This document shows positions 1 to 6,650 of a DNA stretch of 13,698 bases, piece after piece. Positions within the stretch are counted from its first letter, which is position 1. Every line of letters begins with the position of its first letter. A program made the position numbers and the translations under genes. Source of the stretch: SIG710 sp045595425 (GTDB lineage: Bacteria > Bacillota > Clostridia > Oscillospirales > CAG-272); NCBI GenBank assembly GCA_045595425.1, contig JAZOAL010000056.1, positions 1 to 13,698 of the forward strand, given 5' to 3'. The notes beneath the pieces are model-generated. The model saw only the letters and a list, made by a program, of their open reading frames with translations. It was not told the DNA's origin and searched no databases.

Positions 1-151
1 AGTAACTAAACAACGCATATTTTATATTGACCTAAATGGTGACTACTCATCCGTCGCTATGCGACACCTTCCCTGCAAGGGAAGGCTGACGTTCGTGCAT
101 CGTAATTTGTTAATTCATCACTCTACAAACAGCCCGCTAAATTATTGTTTA
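1..151. repeat. Partial palindromic intergenic repeat at left edge
   Basis: Non-coding DNA downstream of mecA. It holds two adjacent perfect hairpins: GTCGC/GCGAC at 53-65 (3-nt loop) and CCTTCCCT/AGGGAAGG at 67-85 (3-nt loop). It ends with CCCGCTAAATTATTGTTTA at 133-151, which recurs exactly at 1158-1176. From memory, hairpins of this type recur between genes in Ruminococcaceae-like genomes; that is recollection, not a search. The left boundary is outside the window or near base 7, where TAAACAA occurs. The remaining bases, 152-223, show nothing else that can be supported. Confidence 0.6.
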
Positions 152-223
152 CAGCAGAATAGTTTATTGCAATCACTTCTATGTCTTCATTATGGTTTTT
201 TTCAAAAATCATCATAACATCGC

Positions 224-901
224 TCAGCTAAGCGCCCCAAGAGTCTCCACAGCATCATGCTCACATATACATTTTCCGTGCTCGCCTATGTATATACCAA
301 AAGCGGCGGCATCCAGCTCTTCGGCATATTCAGCAACAAAGTTCTCGCTTACTCTGTCAAAATAATCCTCGCGTTCATCCTTCAAGAGAAGATAACAACC
401 GTTCTCTCCGAGATATGCGGAGCTGTCTCCGGGATATCCTGAGGCATCAAGTCTGCGGCATGCACAGAGCAAGGTCTCCATTTTTTCAAATTTGAAGGCA
501 TAAGCCCTTTTCTTTTTTACAGAAAAACGCTCTTCCTGAAATTGCGCATTAACCTGTGAACATTTTTTCATAGCGCCTCCTCCGCCGTGCTCATTTATGC
601 GAATATCCTCGTCATTTTCCCCGGAATCGTCTCTTATCCTTTTTCTGTCAGAGAACATGCCAAGCTTTGTAACATACATCTCACAGCCTCCTTTTTTAGA
701 AGGATAAACCTGCACGAAAACCTTTTCGCTTGCGGCATCGAAGCCGGTGCGGTGCTTTGCTTCATCAAGAATACTCCAAAAAGCACGGCGAGTTTCCGTA
801 TTTTCATAATCAAATGTACTGCAATCAAGTGAATACTCTCTCAGATCCTCGCTTGTAAGCATGATCTTCAGCTTACTGTCGCTAATCACAATCAGTTCCA
901 T
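224..901 (-). CDS. mecA: MecA-family adaptor protein
   Basis: MecA adaptors deliver substrate proteins to the ClpC AAA+ unfoldase for ClpCP proteolysis; in Bacillus they control the competence factor ComK. The 225 residues match the usual length (about 218 in B. subtilis) and architecture. The N-terminal substrate-binding domain covers about residues 1-80 (MELIVISDSKLKIMLTSEDL). A charged, glycine-containing linker covers about 85-125. The C-terminal ClpC-binding domain runs from about 130 and includes YAFKFEKMETLLCACRRL and AEYAEEL. The ATG at 901 is the only normal start because an in-frame TAG lies 16-18 bases upstream. The base sequence before it has only a weak ribosome site; a strong AAAGGAG lies further up, before a 9-codon ORF. 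No competence gene is visible nearby, so the substrate is unknown here. Confidence 0.88.
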   Translation of the reverse strand: MELIVISDSKLKIMLTSEDLREYSLDCSTFDYENTETRRAFWSILDEAKHRTGFDAASEKVFVQVYPSKKGGCEMYVTKLGMFSDRKRIRDDSGENDEDIRINEHGGGGAMKKCSQVNAQFQEERFSVKKKRAYAFKFEKMETLLCACRRLDASGYPGDSSAYLGENGCYLLLKDEREDYFDRVSENFVAEYAEELDAAAFGIYIGEHGKCICEHDAVETLGALS

Positions 902-902
902 G

Positions 903-932
903 TTAATCTCGTTTCCCGCCTAAGCGGATCAT
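903..932 (-). other. Possible 9-codon upstream ORF before mecA
   Basis: On the minus strand AAAGGAG (936-942) is followed after 3 nt by ATG and a short frame encoding MIRLGGKRD, then TAA. One base separates this stop from the mecA ATG. The mecA start has no good ribosome site of its own, so translation could restart from the upstream ORF. The 3-nt SD-to-ATG spacing is shorter than usual, which weakens the case. The reading is direct; the function is inference. Confidence 0.35.
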
Positions 933-983
933 TAACTCCTTTCCGAATTTTCGCCTGTGGGGTCTCCCCCTCTCCTAATAAAC

Positions 984-989
984 ATTATA
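984..989 (-). promoter_or_regulatory. Candidate mecA -10 box
   Basis: The minus strand carries TATAAT here, about 83 bases before the mecA ATG. At the ideal 17-nt spacing the -35 hexamer would be TACCAA, a poor match, and there is no exact TGn extension. Only a weak or activator-dependent promoter can be proposed. Confidence 0.25.
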
Positions 990-1059
990 ATCAATTAAAT
1001 GCAAAATTGGTACCCCTAAATTTTTGGTAATTTCACATTTTCATCACATATGGAAATTG

Positions 1060-1176
1060 TAAACAATAATTTATAGAGATGTGAAAGCGAACCCCATTTG
1101 TCATTCTGAACGAAACGAAGTGAAGTGAAGAATCTCATAGGCTGTTAGTTACTTTTCCCCGCTAAATTATTGTTTA
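1060..1176. mobile_element. Small MITE-like element with terminal inverted repeats
   Basis: A 117-bp non-coding unit bounded by TAAACAATAATTTA (1060-1073) and its exact reverse complement TAAATTATTGTTTA (1163-1176). The right end extends to CCCGCTAAATTATTGTTTA, identical to 133-151. The interior contains TCATTCTGAACGAAACGAAG followed by duplicated TGAAG units (1101-1136), a motif I recall as a recurrent intergenic repeat in many bacterial genomes. No ORF and no clear target-site duplication were seen. A non-autonomous mobile element or REP-like unit is the likeliest reading; its boundaries are inferred from the inverted ends. Confidence 0.5.
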
Positions 1177-1189
1177 ACGTCCCAAAACC

Positions 1190-1218
1190 TTGACTTGTTC
1201 TCATCATTATGTTAGAAT
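1190..1218 (+). promoter_or_regulatory. Sigma-A-type promoter of the helicase gene
   Basis: TTGACT (1190-1195), a 17-nt spacer and TAGAAT (1213-1218). Each box is 5/6 to consensus. Transcription should begin near 1225, so a protein start at 1226 would be leaderless and the start at 1250 fits better. The promoter begins 14 bases after the repeat element at 1060-1176. Confidence 0.75.
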
Positions 1219-1234
1219 ATTATAGATGGAAACA

Positions 1235-1242
1235 GGAAGGAG
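1235..1242 (+). promoter_or_regulatory. Ribosome binding site fixing the helicase start
   Basis: GGAAGGAG lies 7 nt before the ATG at 1250. It is inside the longer frame that opens at 1226 and therefore argues against the 1226 start. Confidence 0.75.
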
Positions 1243-1249
1243 TGAGAAG

Positions 1250-3673
1250 ATGCGTTACTGTGAGGACAGAGCTGTCATCGAGCTTACAGTAGACGAGCTA
1301 TGTGAAAAATCCATAGGCTATGGAAGTCTCGGCGGTCGGGAACATTCTCAGCATGAAGCTGCAAGACAGAGCTACCGTGATGCTCTCGCAAAAGAACACG
1401 GCATTTTCTTCACTCCCGACATGGAATTCACCTTTACAGTCGCCATAAGCGGCATACATTATGAGGTCAGCGGAAAAGCCGACGGTATTCTGAAAAAAGA
1501 CGGAAGCATCACCCTTTATTTGGTAAAACCCGTACGAGGAAAGCAATTCGCAATGCAGCCCGATCCTGTATTCAATGCAAAAAGTCTCTGCCTTGCTAAT
1601 TTTGCGGCATCCAAATACGAGGCAGAGAATATAACTGTGCGCCAAGTGCTTCTTAACGCCGATACCGGAAAAGCCCGGATAACAGAAAAGGAATACTCCG
1701 CTTCCCTTCTCTCCCGAGAATTTATGAGCCATCTTGTAAAGATCGAACGCTTCGCCAAGCTTTGTATTCACAAAGCAACAAAGGGAACGGATTCTATTGG
1801 CGCAATGCACTTCCCCTTCGGAAAAATGCGCGACGGTCAGCGCGAGCTTATCGAAGAATGTTACCGTGCAATACATGACGGTTCGCGGCTCTTTGCTCAA
1901 GCCCCCACAGGGATCGGAAAAACCATTTCGGTTCTCTACCCCGCAGTAAAAGCCCTCGGCAGCGGTCTTTGCGACAAGATCTTCTATCTCACGGCAAAAG
2001 CGAGTACAAGACGAGAAGCATTTGCCGCAGTCAAAAAGATGTTTGAAGCAGGGGCAGAGCTGAAAGTGATGATCCTTAATCCCAAGGAACAGATGTGCTC
2101 AAATACCATGGCAAAAATGTCGGGCGAGCGCGTCAGTGCCTTCTGCGCAGCCGATAAATGCGAAATGGCAAGGGGTTATTACAGCCGCAGTGAGGACGCT
2201 CTCTATGAGCTTCTCACAACCGCAAACGGATATACCCCAAGACTGATAGCCGATGTTGCCATGAAGCACAATATCTGTCCCTATGAGCTTTCACTTGATC
2301 TGAGCGAGCACTGTGATATAATTATATGCGATTACAACTATGTTTTCGACCCTGCCGTAAAGCTTCGCCGCTATTTTGGTGAGCTTTCCGAGAAAAAAGA
2401 CGATAACTATGTTTTTCTGACAGATGAGGCACATAATCTTGCAGACAGAGCGAGAGAAATGTACTCTGCCGAGCTCTCTCTCTCTACCTTTGAAAGCTAC
2501 TATTCCGAGCTTCCGATCGATGAGGATAAGCTTTCCTCGGCTTTTGAAGAGATAATGCGAACCTTTAAGGCACTTAAAAAGCTCTGCGCGGACAACCTCT
2601 CAAAGGATCCCGACGGCAATGAGCAGGGCTTTTATTTCAGCACAAGCCCTCTCGGAAAATTCTCGGAAGCCCTTGACAAATTTCTCGGCGCACTGGAGCT
2701 TTTTTCAAAAAAGAATCCCGATGCACCTCTGACCGATATTCTTTATGAACTCATAAGCGACATTCGGTCATACCGAAGCATCCTTGATTATTACGATGAG
2801 CATTTCAGAACATATATACTGGTTTGGAAAGGAAATATCACGGTAAAAGCATATTGCATCGACCCCTCGGGAGTTCTCGGTGAATGTATGAACCGCGCCT
2901 GTGCCTGCGTTCTCTTCTCGGCAACCTTAACGCCAACCGATTATTTCGTTGATGTTCTGGGCGGGGCGGAAAAGGCAGTCACTCTTTCATTGCCCTCCCC
3001 CTTTCCCCGTGAAAATCTCTGCCTTTGTTCCTTACCGGTGAGCACAAGGCACAGCGACAGAGACGGCAGCACCGCAAAGATCGCCAAGGCAATAGCCGCC
3101 TCAATACTGCCGAAAAAAGGCAATTATATCGTCTATTTCCCTTCGTACAGTTATATGGAAAGCGTTGCAGAATACTTCGCGCTGAGATTTCCCGCAGTGC
3201 AGATAAATGTTCAGAAGCGCGGAATGTCTCATGCGGAAAAAGAAGGATTTCTCAGCTTTTTCAGCGAAAATGATAACACGATGCGCGTTGGCTTCTGCGT
3301 TCTCGGAGGCAGCTTCTCGGAAGGCGTCGATCTCCCCGGAAACCGTCTTATCGGAAGCATTATCGTGGGCGTAGGTCTGCCGCAATTATCCAATGAACTC
3401 AATATTATCCGCGATTTCTATGAGCTGAAATACGAGCGTGGCTATGACTATGCCTATACCTTCCCCGGAATGAACAAGGTTCTGCAGGCATGCGGCAGAG
3501 TTATTCGCAGAGAAACGGACAAGGGCATCGTTGTGCTCATTGACGACAGATATGAAACGCCGCAATATAAAAGTCTCTTTCCCGAGCATTGGGAAAACAT
3601 AAATTTTGCAAGTTCTCCTTCAGAACTTGCAAAAACAATTGAAAGCTTTTGGAAAAATACGAATAATATGTAA
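1250..3673 (+). CDS. XPD/DinG-type ATP-dependent DNA helicase with nuclease-like N-terminus
   Basis: Superfamily 2 Fe-S helicase of the Rad3/XPD/DinG group, expected to unwind DNA 5'-3' in repair or replication-fork maintenance. With the start at 1250 the protein has 807 residues. Residues 1 to about 170 resemble the PD-(D/E)XK-like region found in clostridial members. The helicase core has Walker A APTGIGKT (218-225, K224), DEAH (392-395), motif III FSATLT and motif VI QACGRVIRR. Four cysteines between Walker A and DEAH (C283, C299, C304, C343) fit the 4Fe-4S cluster of this family. In the nuclease-like part D78 and K93 are present, but the acidic residue expected two before the lysine is L91, so nuclease activity is doubtful. 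The gene has its own promoter and no partner gene; asnS downstream has a separate promoter. The family call is firm; the cellular role is inferred. Confidence 0.92.
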   Translation: MRYCEDRAVIELTVDELCEKSIGYGSLGGREHSQHEAARQSYRDALAKEHGIFFTPDMEFTFTVAISGIHYEVSGKADGILKKDGSITLYLVKPVRGKQFAMQPDPVFNAKSLCLANFAASKYEAENITVRQVLLNADTGKARITEKEYSASLLSREFMSHLVKIERFAKLCIHKATKGTDSIGAMHFPFGKMRDGQRELIEECYRAIHDGSRLFAQAPTGIGKTISVLYPAVKALGSGLCDKIFYLTAKASTRREAFAAVKKMFEAGAELKVMILNPKEQMCSNTMAKMSGERVSAFCAADKCEMARGYYSRSEDALYELLTTANGYTPRLIADVAMKHNICPYELSLDLSEHCDIIICDYNYVFDPAVKLRRYFGELSEKKDDNYVFLTDEAHNLADRAREMYSAELSLSTFESYYSELPIDEDKLSSAFEEIMRTFKALKKLCADNLSKDPDGNEQGFYFSTSPLGKFSEALDKFLGALELFSKKNPDAPLTDILYELISDIRSYRSILDYYDEHFRTYILVWKGNITVKAYCIDPSGVLGECMNRACACVLFSATLTPTDYFVDVLGGAEKAVTLSLPSPFPRENLCLCSLPVSTRHSDRDGSTAKIAKAIAASILPKKGNYIVYFPSYSYMESVAEYFALRFPAVQINVQKRGMSHAEKEGFLSFFSENDNTMRVGFCVLGGSFSEGVDLPGNRLIGSIIVGVGLPQLSNELNIIRDFYELKYERGYDYAYTFPGMNKVLQACGRVIRRETDKGIVVLIDDRYETPQYKSLFPEHWENINFASSPSELAKTIESFWKNTNNM
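3604..3634. repeat. Perfect 13-bp inverted repeat inside the helicase 3' end
   Basis: TTTTGCAAGTTCT (3604-3616), a 5-nt loop and AGAACTTGCAAAA (3622-3634), 39 bases before the helicase stop codon ends. It lies in coding sequence and lacks a following T-tract on the plus strand, so it is not a normal intrinsic terminator. Its first ten bases, TTTTGCAAGT, recur at 3771-3780 in the asnS leader. Confidence 0.75.
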
Positions 3674-3712
3674 ACAAAATGATGAAATAAAGTTAAAAAT
3701 ATGCAGTCTTTG

Positions 3713-3741
3713 TTGATTTTTTAAATTGATATGTATATAAT
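3713..3741 (+). promoter_or_regulatory. Sigma-A-type promoter of asnS
   Basis: TTGATT (3713-3718), a 17-nt spacer and a perfect TATAAT (3736-3741). The predicted start near 3748 gives a leader of roughly 83 nt. That is too short for a T-box, and no T-box core sequence is seen. Confidence 0.78.
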
Positions 3742-3763
3742 ATATTTGTTATACATTCAGAGG

Positions 3764-3779
3764 CTTGCAATTTTGCAAG
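3764..3779. repeat. Palindrome in the asnS leader
   Basis: CTTGCAA, TT, TTGCAAG: a 7-bp perfect inverted repeat in the predicted 5' leader of asnS. It could be a small hairpin or a protein-binding site. It shares the TTTTGCAAGT core with the inverted repeat at 3604-3634. Its function is unknown. Confidence 0.5.
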
Positions 3780-3815
3780 TCAAATAACATTATAATTCAG
3801 TATAACAGATTCCAC

Positions 3816-3823
3816 AAAGGAGG
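3816..3823 (+). promoter_or_regulatory. Ribosome binding site fixing the asnS start
   Basis: AAAGGAGG, near the ideal anti-16S complement, lies 7 nt before the ATG at 3831. This rejects the longer frame opening at 3765, whose extra 22 residues fall in the leader. Confidence 0.85.
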
Positions 3824-3830
3824 AATAAAC

Positions 3831-5225
3831 ATGGACAGAGTAGTTCTGAAATCCATCTTCACCGCTCCTGCCGACTATGAGGGCAAGGAAATCACCGTTG
3901 CGGGTTGGGCAAGAAATATCCGCACAAGTAACGCATTTGGGTTTATTATGCTTAATGACGGTAGCTACTTCACAAATCTGCAGGTCGTTATCGAAAGCAC
4001 TAAAATTGATAATTACAAGGAGATCGCCTCTCAGAATATCGGCGCGGCTCTCGTGATAAAGGGTACTCTCGTCATGACCCCCGATGCGCCTCAGCCCTTT
4101 GAGCTTCATGCAAGTGCTGTTGAGGTTGAAGGAAAATCCACTCCCGATTATCCCATTCAAAATAAACGTCACACTCCCGAGTATCTGCGCACCATTGCGC
4201 ATCTTCGCCCGAGAGCTAACACATATTATGCGGTTTTCCGCGTTCGCTCGGTTGCGGCTTATGCGATCCATAAGTTCTTCCAGGACAGAGGGTTTGTTTA
4301 TGCGCAGACGCCTCTTATCACCGGCTCTGACTGCGAAGGCGCAGGCGAAATGTTCCGCGTAACCACCCTCGATCCAAAAAATCCCCCTCTCACAGAGGAC
4401 GGTGAGGTCGATTTCTCCAAGGACTTCTTTGGCAAGAAGGCAAGCCTTACAGTTTCGGGTCAGCTCAATGCAGAATGCCTTGCTCTCGCTTACGGAAGCA
4501 TCTATACCTTCGGTCCAACCTTCCGCGCCGAGGTCTCCTATACACAGAGACACGCCGCAGAATTTTGGATGGTTGAGCCCGAGATCGCTTTTGCCGATCT
4601 TGAGGACGATATGAAGCTGGCAGAGGACATGGTTAAATATGTTCTCCGCTATGTAATGCAGGAATGCCCCAAAGAGCTTGAATTTTTCAATCAGAGAATA
4701 GATAAAACGGTTCTTCAGAGACTTACCGATCTCGTAAACAGCGATTTCGGCAGAGTGACATATACTGAGGCGGTTGAACTGCTTAAGGCAAGCGGTCATA
4801 AGTTTGAATATCCCGTTGAATGGGGTATAGACCTGCAGACCGAGCACGAGAGATATCTAACAGAGCAGATCTTCAAGAAGCCCGTTTTCGTAACCGATTA
4901 TCCCAGAGAGATCAAGGCTTTCTATATGCGCCGCAATGATGACGGAAAGACCGTTGCCGCAATGGATATGCTGGTTCCCGGTGTCGGTGAGCTTATCGGA
5001 GGTTCTCAGAGAGAGGAGCGTCTCGACATGCTTCAGGATGCCCTCGGGAGCTTCGGTCTTGACGAAAAGGATTACTGGTGGTATCTTGAGCTCCGTAAAT
5101 TCGGCGGAACAAAGCATGCAGGCTTCGGTCTCGGCTTCGAGCGCCTTATCATGTATATCACAGGCATAACAAACATCCGCGATGTTGAGCTCTTCCCGAG
5201 AACAACGGGCAATGCGGAATTCTAA
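3831..5225 (+). CDS. asnS: Asparagine--tRNA ligase (AsnRS)
   Basis: Cytoplasmic class IIb aminoacyl-tRNA synthetase that attaches asparagine to tRNA(Asn) using ATP. The 464 residues are the usual bacterial length. The N-terminal OB-fold anticodon-binding domain covers about residues 1-105 (ITVAGWARNIR). Motif 1 lies in the segment around YYAVFRVRSVAAYAIHKFF. Motif 2 begins FRAE at F231-R232 and continues to RHAAEFWMVEPE. Motif 3 is GFGLGFERL from G431, followed by the characteristic AsnRS ending IRDVELFPRT. FWMVEPE and the C-terminal ending favour AsnRS over AspRS. A promoter 90 bases upstream and an aminotransferase 22 bases downstream suggest a two-gene transcript. Having a direct AsnRS means Asn-tRNA need not come only from transamidation of Asp-tRNA(Asn). 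Confidence 0.96.
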   Translation: MDRVVLKSIFTAPADYEGKEITVAGWARNIRTSNAFGFIMLNDGSYFTNLQVVIESTKIDNYKEIASQNIGAALVIKGTLVMTPDAPQPFELHASAVEVEGKSTPDYPIQNKRHTPEYLRTIAHLRPRANTYYAVFRVRSVAAYAIHKFFQDRGFVYAQTPLITGSDCEGAGEMFRVTTLDPKNPPLTEDGEVDFSKDFFGKKASLTVSGQLNAECLALAYGSIYTFGPTFRAEVSYTQRHAAEFWMVEPEIAFADLEDDMKLAEDMVKYVLRYVMQECPKELEFFNQRIDKTVLQRLTDLVNSDFGRVTYTEAVELLKASGHKFEYPVEWGIDLQTEHERYLTEQIFKKPVFVTDYPREIKAFYMRRNDDGKTVAAMDMLVPGVGELIGGSQREERLDMLQDALGSFGLDEKDYWWYLELRKFGGTKHAGFGLGFERLIMYITGITNIRDVELFPRTTGNAEF

Positions 5226-5235
5226 TATAGCAATT

Positions 5236-5240
5236 GAGGA
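5236..5240 (+). promoter_or_regulatory. Ribosome binding site of the aspartate aminotransferase
   Basis: GAGGA, 7 nt before ATG 5248. It supports a start after the asnS stop rather than the overlapping upstream frame at 5182, whose 22 extra residues are a shadow of asnS. Confidence 0.7.
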
Positions 5241-5247
5241 AATTTTT

Positions 5248-6531
5248 ATGAATTATACCGAACTTTCCCGTGCAGAGCTGGAAAAGCTAAATGCAAAGCT
5301 GACAAAGCAATATGAAAAATATAAGAGTCTCGGACTTTCTCTCGACCTTTCGAGAGGTAAGCCGGGCAGAAAACAGCTCGATATGCTTGAAGGAATGCTT
5401 GATGTTATCGCAACCAGCGATGACTGCAAATCCGAGGCAGGCATCGACTGCCGAAACTACGGTCTGCTTGACGGTATTCCCGAGGCAAAGAAGCTCTTTG
5501 CTCAGCTTTTTGATGTTCCGGATGAAAATATCATCGTTGCAGGAAACTCCAGCCTTAATCTTATGTATGACTCTGTAGCAAGAGCGATGCTCTATGGCGT
5601 TTACGGAAGCGAAAAACCTTGGTGCAAATTGGATAAAGTTAAATTCCTTTGCCCGGCGCCCGGCTATGACCGTCATTTCGCCATCTGCGAATCTCTCGGT
5701 ATTGAGATGATCACGATCAATATGACCCCAACAGGTCCCGATATGGATGCGGTGGAAAAGTATGTTTCCGAAGATCCTTCAATCAAGGGTATCTGGTGCT
5801 GTCCCAAATATTCGAATCCCGAAGGTATCACATATTCGGATGATACCGTTCGCCGTCTTGCGGCTCTTAAGAGTGCGGCGTCAGACTTCAGAATTTTCTG
5901 GGATAATGCTTATATCGTTCATGATCTCTATCCCGATAAGCGCGATACACTGCTCAACATTTATGCCGAGGCAGAGAAGCACGGCAATGAAGACATGATA
6001 TTCTTCTTTGCTTCCACCTCTAAGATCTCCTTCCCAGGCTCCGGAGTTGCCATCTTTGCTTCCAGTCCTAACAATCTGAAGCAGATAAAGCCTATCATGG
6101 GTATTCAGACCATAGGATTTGATAAGATCAATCAGATCAGACATGTTAAATATTTCAAGAGCGTTGAAAATGTACGAGATCACATGATGAAGCTTGCCGA
6201 TCTTATCAGACCCAAATTTGAAGCTGTTCTTGAAATTCTCGGCGAAGAGCTGGGCGAAACAGGCGTTGCGGAATGGACAAATCCTCTCGGAGGTTATTTC
6301 GTAAGCCTCAATACTATGGACGGATGCGCAAAGAGGACATATGATCTTGCAAAGGAAGCCGGCGTAACACTGACAACAGTCGGTGCAACCTTCCCCTATG
6401 GCAAGGATCCCAGAGACAGAAATATCCGTATCGCCCCCACATTCCCCTCGGATGAGGAGCTTGTGGCAGCAATGGAGGTTCTTGTCTGCTGCGTTAAGAT
6501 AGCCGCAACAGAAAAGCTTTTAAGCAAATAA
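5248..6531 (+). CDS. Aspartate aminotransferase, AspT-like (PF12897 type)
   Basis: PLP-dependent fold-type I transaminase, expected to interconvert aspartate and 2-oxoglutarate with oxaloacetate and glutamate. The 427 residues and overall pattern resemble the divergent aspartate transaminase group typified by Corynebacterium AspT rather than classical AspC. The N-terminus LDLSRGKPGRKQLDM takes the place of the usual substrate-loop region. Cofactor-site residues visible are SNPEG (counterpart of NPTG), D219 and Y222 in FWDNAYIVHD, the Schiff-base lysine K259 in STSK, and R394 in RNIRIAP, the likely carboxylate-binding arginine. It follows asnS by 22 bases with its own ribosome site and precedes a terminator, so the pair is probably co-transcribed. 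That links aspartate supply to asparagine metabolism, which is inference. Substrate specificity is not proven by sequence. Confidence 0.88.
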   Translation: MNYTELSRAELEKLNAKLTKQYEKYKSLGLSLDLSRGKPGRKQLDMLEGMLDVIATSDDCKSEAGIDCRNYGLLDGIPEAKKLFAQLFDVPDENIIVAGNSSLNLMYDSVARAMLYGVYGSEKPWCKLDKVKFLCPAPGYDRHFAICESLGIEMITINMTPTGPDMDAVEKYVSEDPSIKGIWCCPKYSNPEGITYSDDTVRRLAALKSAASDFRIFWDNAYIVHDLYPDKRDTLLNIYAEAEKHGNEDMIFFFASTSKISFPGSGVAIFASSPNNLKQIKPIMGIQTIGFDKINQIRHVKYFKSVENVRDHMMKLADLIRPKFEAVLEILGEELGETGVAEWTNPLGGYFVSLNTMDGCAKRTYDLAKEAGVTLTTVGATFPYGKDPRDRNIRIAPTFPSDEELVAAMEVLVCCVKIAATEKLLSK

Positions 6532-6579
6532 AATACGGAGCTGCCCCGCGTATTCATGCGGATCAGCTCCTGTATTTTT
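6532..6579 (+). terminator. Intrinsic terminator after the asnS-aminotransferase pair
   Basis: AAATACGGAGCTG pairs with CAGCTCCTGTATTT with one bulged A. An inner CCGC/GCGG extends the hairpin, and a run of T follows (6574-6579). The stem begins directly at the stop codon. The bulge may make it leaky, which could feed the downstream radical SAM gene, for which no promoter is obvious. Confidence 0.75.
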
Positions 6580-6650
6580 AATAAACGCAGCATTTTTTAA
6601 GTACCCGAGCCGCAGGAGGCAAAGCTGTATTTTGAAGGCAGAGGAACTAT

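Noticed and set aside
181..223. Intrinsic terminator just after mecA
   Set aside because: The T/A-rich stretch gives only weak, gapped pairing and no stable GC-containing stem.
1298..1900. 200-codon antisense ORF inside the helicase gene
   Set aside because: It is an overlap shadow: no ribosome site or recognisable domain, and the plus-strand frame is a clear helicase.
3742..3830. T-box riboswitch upstream of asnS
   Set aside because: The leader is only about 83 nt, no T-box core sequence is visible, and there is no terminator/antiterminator pair before the gene.
3780..3830. Second asnS promoter at TATAAT 3791-3796
   Set aside because: No acceptable -35 hexamer at 16-18 nt; the TTGCAA words upstream are at 20 and 12 nt.
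3780..4847. 355-codon antisense ORF across asnS
   Set aside because: Long by chance opposite a well-conserved synthetase; its sequence shows no family features.
6581..6650. Leader peptide or riboswitch before the radical SAM gene
   Set aside because: An isolated AGGAGG (6614-6619) has no well-spaced start codon, and no conserved riboswitch core or terminator is visible.
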